The translations under genes were made by a program, and so were the position numbers. From positions 19,668,938 to 19,732,937 of the forward strand of contig NC_044022.1 in the NCBI RefSeq assembly GCF_900496995.4: DNA of 64,000 nucleotides, in the 5' to 3' direction. The notes below the pieces were generated by a model. It worked only from the letters and a program-made list of their open reading frames with translations. It ran no database searches and was not told the DNA's origin. Below, one piece after another: positions 59,991-64,000 of the stretch; the stretch's first letter is position 1, and the number at the start of each line of letters is the position of its first letter. The DNA is from Aquila chrysaetos chrysaetos (lineage: Eukaryota; Chordata; Aves; Accipitriformes; Accipitridae).

Positions 59991-62900
59991 CTGGGGCCAA
60001 AGGACAGTAACTTTGCAGCTGAGTGGCCCTTAGACGCAAAGGGTGTGTTGGCTGTGAGATATTTCCATGGAGGCTTGACTGAGTGGGAAGGAAATGAATC
60101 GTCTCTCAAGGCCACTTGATGGGGAATGTAATCTCTTCAGGTAGATCAATAATCGTACATTTCTCTCTACACGCCAGGAAAAGTAATAGGGGCAAGCAGC
60201 ATTAGGCAAAAAAATTTGGCTCATGGCTGCAAAATTGTGCATAGATCTCCCTCCAGATGTATTTCCTACCCTGTGCCAACATGCAATGACATGGTGTGGG
60301 CTATGCTAGCAGGGCAGTGGCAAGGAGAGAGCAGCTGGATCATCCCCTTGAAGCATTCAGCTGGGGTAACAGTGTGCAAAGGGAATTCATTTTCATTAAA
60401 GTAGCAGATTCACCTGGAAGTACGAGATTTGCAGAGGCTGCTGCTATCTGTGGATTTATGTTGGCACTGCGAGCACAGTCTTGAGATCAGAACGATGGAA
60501 ATGCAGCATCCAGAACAGCAAATTCCTGTTCATTGATTTTCATAACCCTTCTTGTTAAGTCTATACTGCATAACCACCTCTGAGCACTTGCTTTCTCCCT
60601 CCTTCCATGCAACAACCAACCACCTTTTTAACCAAGGAGAAAACTGGAATCAGGTCAGAGTTTACTTTAGCCAACAAAATTACTATTTATGCAGAATATG
60701 AAGCAATTTGGGCTTTGTGCAGTAGGGAATAAGATGGTAATTACAGTTTGTTGTTTTTTTCCTCACTCATTTCCAAAAAATAAAAGACCAAGATGATTTG
60801 GGATTTATTTGGCAGATTTGACACCTGTACTTACTTCCTGGGATTGAAGGGGAGAAAGCAAGTTGGAAAGTTCAGTCTCAGACAAAAAAGAAATGTCTAG
60901 AAAAAAACCAACCACGATGCTAATAATTCCAGTGTGATGCCATTATGGTGTGTATAGGCTTAAGCACAGTCCAAGGAGCTTTAAACTCCTGAATACTAAT
61001 TCAAACATGTTTGTATAAAGTGGATAGTGAGCCTTAACCATAAATAAAAGGCATGAGGGAAAAGTCTTGGGGGTAGTTTTGGGCCAAACTTGCTTTTAAT
61101 GAAGCCCCTCAAAGTTTTGCCACTAACTGCAGAAAGGTCAGATTTCACCATTTGGAAATGATCCTCCCTAGAACTAGAAATAGACTGAGATTTTATATAG
61201 GCGGATGGGGTTTGTCTCCAATTTCTGTGAATTTTCCAGGTTAGCTTTGGGAGTTAAGTTATGCAAATAAATTAAAAGAAATGGGAAAAAGCATGCATGT
61301 GTGTGCCTGCATGTGGTTTTAGAAAAACATGTTGAATATATTAACACTGAACGAGGGCGGAGGGAATTCATAAAACGTTTTACATTCTACTAATTCCTGA
61401 GCTACGCAACAGATGTAGGAGTAAACCAAGTGACACTGGTAGAAAAAGGTTTTTGCAGAGTTCAGTGGACATCTGGCTACAGTTAAAGGATGCTTTTTTA
61501 ATACAGGATGAACACCCTGTTAAAATATGCAGTCCTATAGGTTCTGAATTGGGAAGGGCCTACATTAGTCAAGGGGACTATAAACAAAGATGCATGCTAT
61601 TGGGGGAAGTGTTCAGTAACTTGCACGTTATGAGCGTTCAGTTGTCTTGGCCCTGGATCTAAGAATCGCACTGATGAGCTGTTCAGGATTCAGAAAGAAT
61701 CCAAAGAGAAAAAAAGAGAGGGGGACCCTGAACTGCGGGGAATCTCCTCGCTTGACGGCTGCCTTCTGCTGTGATGTTAGCTGCAGGAGGTTGCTGGTTC
61801 AGCTTAAGACCTTGCTCCAGATCCTACTGGGGTAGCCCAGTACTGCTGCTGGTAGTGGTGTTCCCTCATTTGTAGGCTCCATGTAGAGGTTGATGCAGAG
61901 ACCTGGAGCTTTTGGATAGGGCACGTTCCTCAGCAGGGTTTTTGAAGGCTAGGAATTTATTTTTAAGGAGTGCAAGACTTCATACCTTATGGCTGTTTTA
62001 AGGCTGGTACAAGCTTTTCACATCAAAATGTTCAACGTGTTTCCATGGGACAAGAGTTGTGCACTTCCAGATTATTGTCATTCCATTGGCTCTACTTCAC
62101 CCTTTCTGAGATTTTGCTATGCTTTTCATCCACATGTTTCTCCCGTTCTCCTATTTGCAGCTGAGCTGTGCCTTAGGGAAGTCATAAATCCTTTGCATCA
62201 CAATTATTTTTTTTTGCAGAGGGAACAGCTGTGACACCAGGAATTGGAAGTTAGTGGACCAGATCCTGGTGATATGGGAGTTTCTCCTTCTTTAATAAAA
62301 TTTCAAATGCAGCGTTTCTCTGTGCTCTAAATAACTGTGACACACGCTGCATATTGCTGCTGGGAGAAACATTTCTGGTGACCTTGTCTTAGGAAAAACT
62401 CAAAGACTGTATTTTACACTCTTCCTTCTGTCCCACTGTCCACCACCTTCAACAAAGTCCATGACATCTCTCTTCTGAAGCCCTGACATCCTTTGCCATC
62501 TGTGGCTATTTGCCTCTACTCATACTTCTCTCATCACATTTTTCTTTTCTTTTCACTGGTGGACTTCTTGGGGGAAGATCTTCTGCCATTTGTCCCCTTC
62601 TCTTCCCTTGATCTTTGAGAAACTCTAACTGTAATTACAAATGCAACTACTATCACTACATGTATATCTTATGGTTATAGTTCTCCACACGCAAATCTCT
62701 TTCCAAACTACAGTCCTTTCTCTCTGAGCTACAATTTTAGCCTAATTCAGATTCAATCTTATCTGACCTTTCGTAAGGGATATCTAGCTATTAGCTAGCC
62801 TCTGCGTACCTAGGATGGAGAACTTGATACTTCATTCCCTACCTTCTTTTTGGATCGCTGTAAGCAGCAGTAACCTCCATCCTGATGCTTAACCCATACC

Positions 62901-64000
62901 CTGTGTCTCTCTAAAGGTTGTACTCAGTCTGTCTGCATGTTATCAACTGCTTTTGGCGTAACATCTCTAATGTATGGTCTTTCTTATGCTAAAATGTCAC
63001 ACAGCTATAATTTCATCCAGGCTTTTAGAATTCTGTATCTGAATTAACCTGAAGCATTTTTGCTTTGTTCCTAGCTTTTCTGTGCGCTGCTATCCTTTCA
63101 CCGCTTTTCTGTAGTGAATCAAACCAGTCTTTGCGGTAAGAGCGGTTCACAGGTGATTCTCATTGCATGGCTTCTTTTATTTATTGTCAAGATGTTGACT
63201 CCCAATTCAAAGCAGCCTGCAACATGAGCCTCCATCATTCCCTTGTTATATTTTCTGCTTTCCCTCATTTTCCCCCACATTAGAAAGAACTTCCTTTGAG
63301 TACCACCAAAGCTGCTACACTTACCAACTTTTCAAAAAACAACTCCCTTACCAAGTTAAGATACTGATATATCAAAATCATTGCTTATCTTGCAGGTGCA
63401 TATTTGTGCTCTGCTGCGTGCCTGTACCAGCTGGACCTTCCTATGCTTTATAATCTGTTTGGGGCAGCTCTGTTAGTACCACCTCCAGGACAACCGCTCT
63501 GGGTCTCACTAGCTGAGACCCCCTCCTACGGTGCCATGGTAGTTTGAGAAGGAAGTCTGCAGAATATTTGGTAGGCTCCATCTGCTTACCTCTGAGCCCT
63601 GGCCTTTGAGAGTCTTCCTTTAACCTTTTGTCCAGTATGGAAACAATGAATTAATTCCTTTCTCATTTTAGGGAAAGTGCTGTAAACCTTTAGCCTGTGA
63701 CCTCCCTGAAGGGCTGTGCTGGCAGGAGCATGCTTTGCGCGTGCTTCTCAGCCCTTCCTGCAAGGCTGAAGCTAAACATCTATGTTTGGCTACAGTTCTT
63801 ATGCAGTCTGGAAAAACTTCCCTTTGGTGCAGTAAAACTGAAAACTCATTTTGCACATTTCAGCTGCAGACCACGAAATTCAACTTGTGAACTTCATGTG
63901 GCAGCGGTGCTGGAAAGCTGAAGTGTCTTTGTATTTGCAGTAAAATGTATGTGGAAAGTGAGCTATTGGGAGAATTGAGATCATATTTAACTTATTATTT
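59991..64000. other. Intronic stretch to the window edge, no gene seen
   Basis: About 4 kb with no recognised gene, repeat family or exon. Composition is ordinary AT-rich intronic sequence with short T and A runs (for example near 60755, 60902 and 62207). The ME3 reading is not resumed before the edge. Confidence 0.5.

Larger units (their letters stand above)
19119..64000 (+). other. ME3: ME3 intron 1 (partial, runs off the window)
   Basis: From the donor to the right edge I looked on the plus strand for the exon-2 segment that should read like GMAFTLEER, by scanning for ATGGC(N)TT-type words. None was in a fitting context. I infer that the whole right-hand 44.9 kb is intron 1, which agrees with ME3 being a large gene with a long first intron in other vertebrates. 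The first ~440 bases remain in the CpG island. The rest is AT-rich with the repeats listed. An alternative is that an unrecognised gene or noncoding RNA is nested here. Confidence 0.75.

Noticed and set aside
19120..64000. ME3 exon 2 on the plus strand
   Set aside because: Words such as 'catggcttttcagtt' near 37138 or 'catggctttaattag' near 40961 begin like the GMAF-type exon, but the translation departs at once and there is no fitting acceptor.
1..64000. CRISPR arrays, operons, phage or bacterial mobile elements
   Set aside because: There are no spaced direct repeats of CRISPR type and no dense coding. Composition and repeats are those of a bird nuclear genome.

Overview
The window is vertebrate nuclear DNA, almost certainly from a bird. 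CR1 LINE copies carry the avian 3' tail built on ATTCTATG. There are two solo LTRs, and one of them is of a type common in birds. Single-copy sequence is AT-rich, and one sharp CpG island is present. I cannot fix the species, and a non-galliform bird is only a guess. Nothing prokaryotic, no CRISPR array and no operon is present.

Only one gene is firmly supported. At 18930-19118 lies the first coding exon of mitochondrial NADP-dependent malic enzyme, ME3. It has 63 codons, an arginine-rich presequence, the family motif KKRGYDITRNPHLNK, and a consensus splice donor straight after it. The exon sits in a GC-rich CpG-island promoter (about 18120-19560). That promoter contains a 29-bp, five-copy tandem array at 18463-18607. 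Everything from 19119 to the right edge is read as ME3 intron 1, because I could not find exon 2, so the intron is at least 44.9 kb.

Region by region: 1-18 kb is upstream flanking DNA. It holds a long open CR1 3' fragment (6104-6811), an ERVL-like solo LTR with perfect 5-bp target duplications (9935-10560), a short antisense CR1 (10621-10863) and several old MIR-like SINE remnants. A TA-rich block (18010-18101) abuts the CpG island. The intron (19-64 kb) holds simple repeats, a 17-bp x 4 minisatellite (30681-30748), an antisense CR1 (43451-43757), an antisense solo LTR (44621-45240), a short decayed CR1 end (about 45455-45540), two much older CR1 fragments (about 47085-48400 and 59235-59990) and poly-G runs.

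No new multi-gene system is visible. The observations most worth checking are the promoter VNTR with its overlapping upstream ORF, the structure of the second LTR, and a possible minus-strand terminal exon at 48823-48999 behind a strong splice acceptor.
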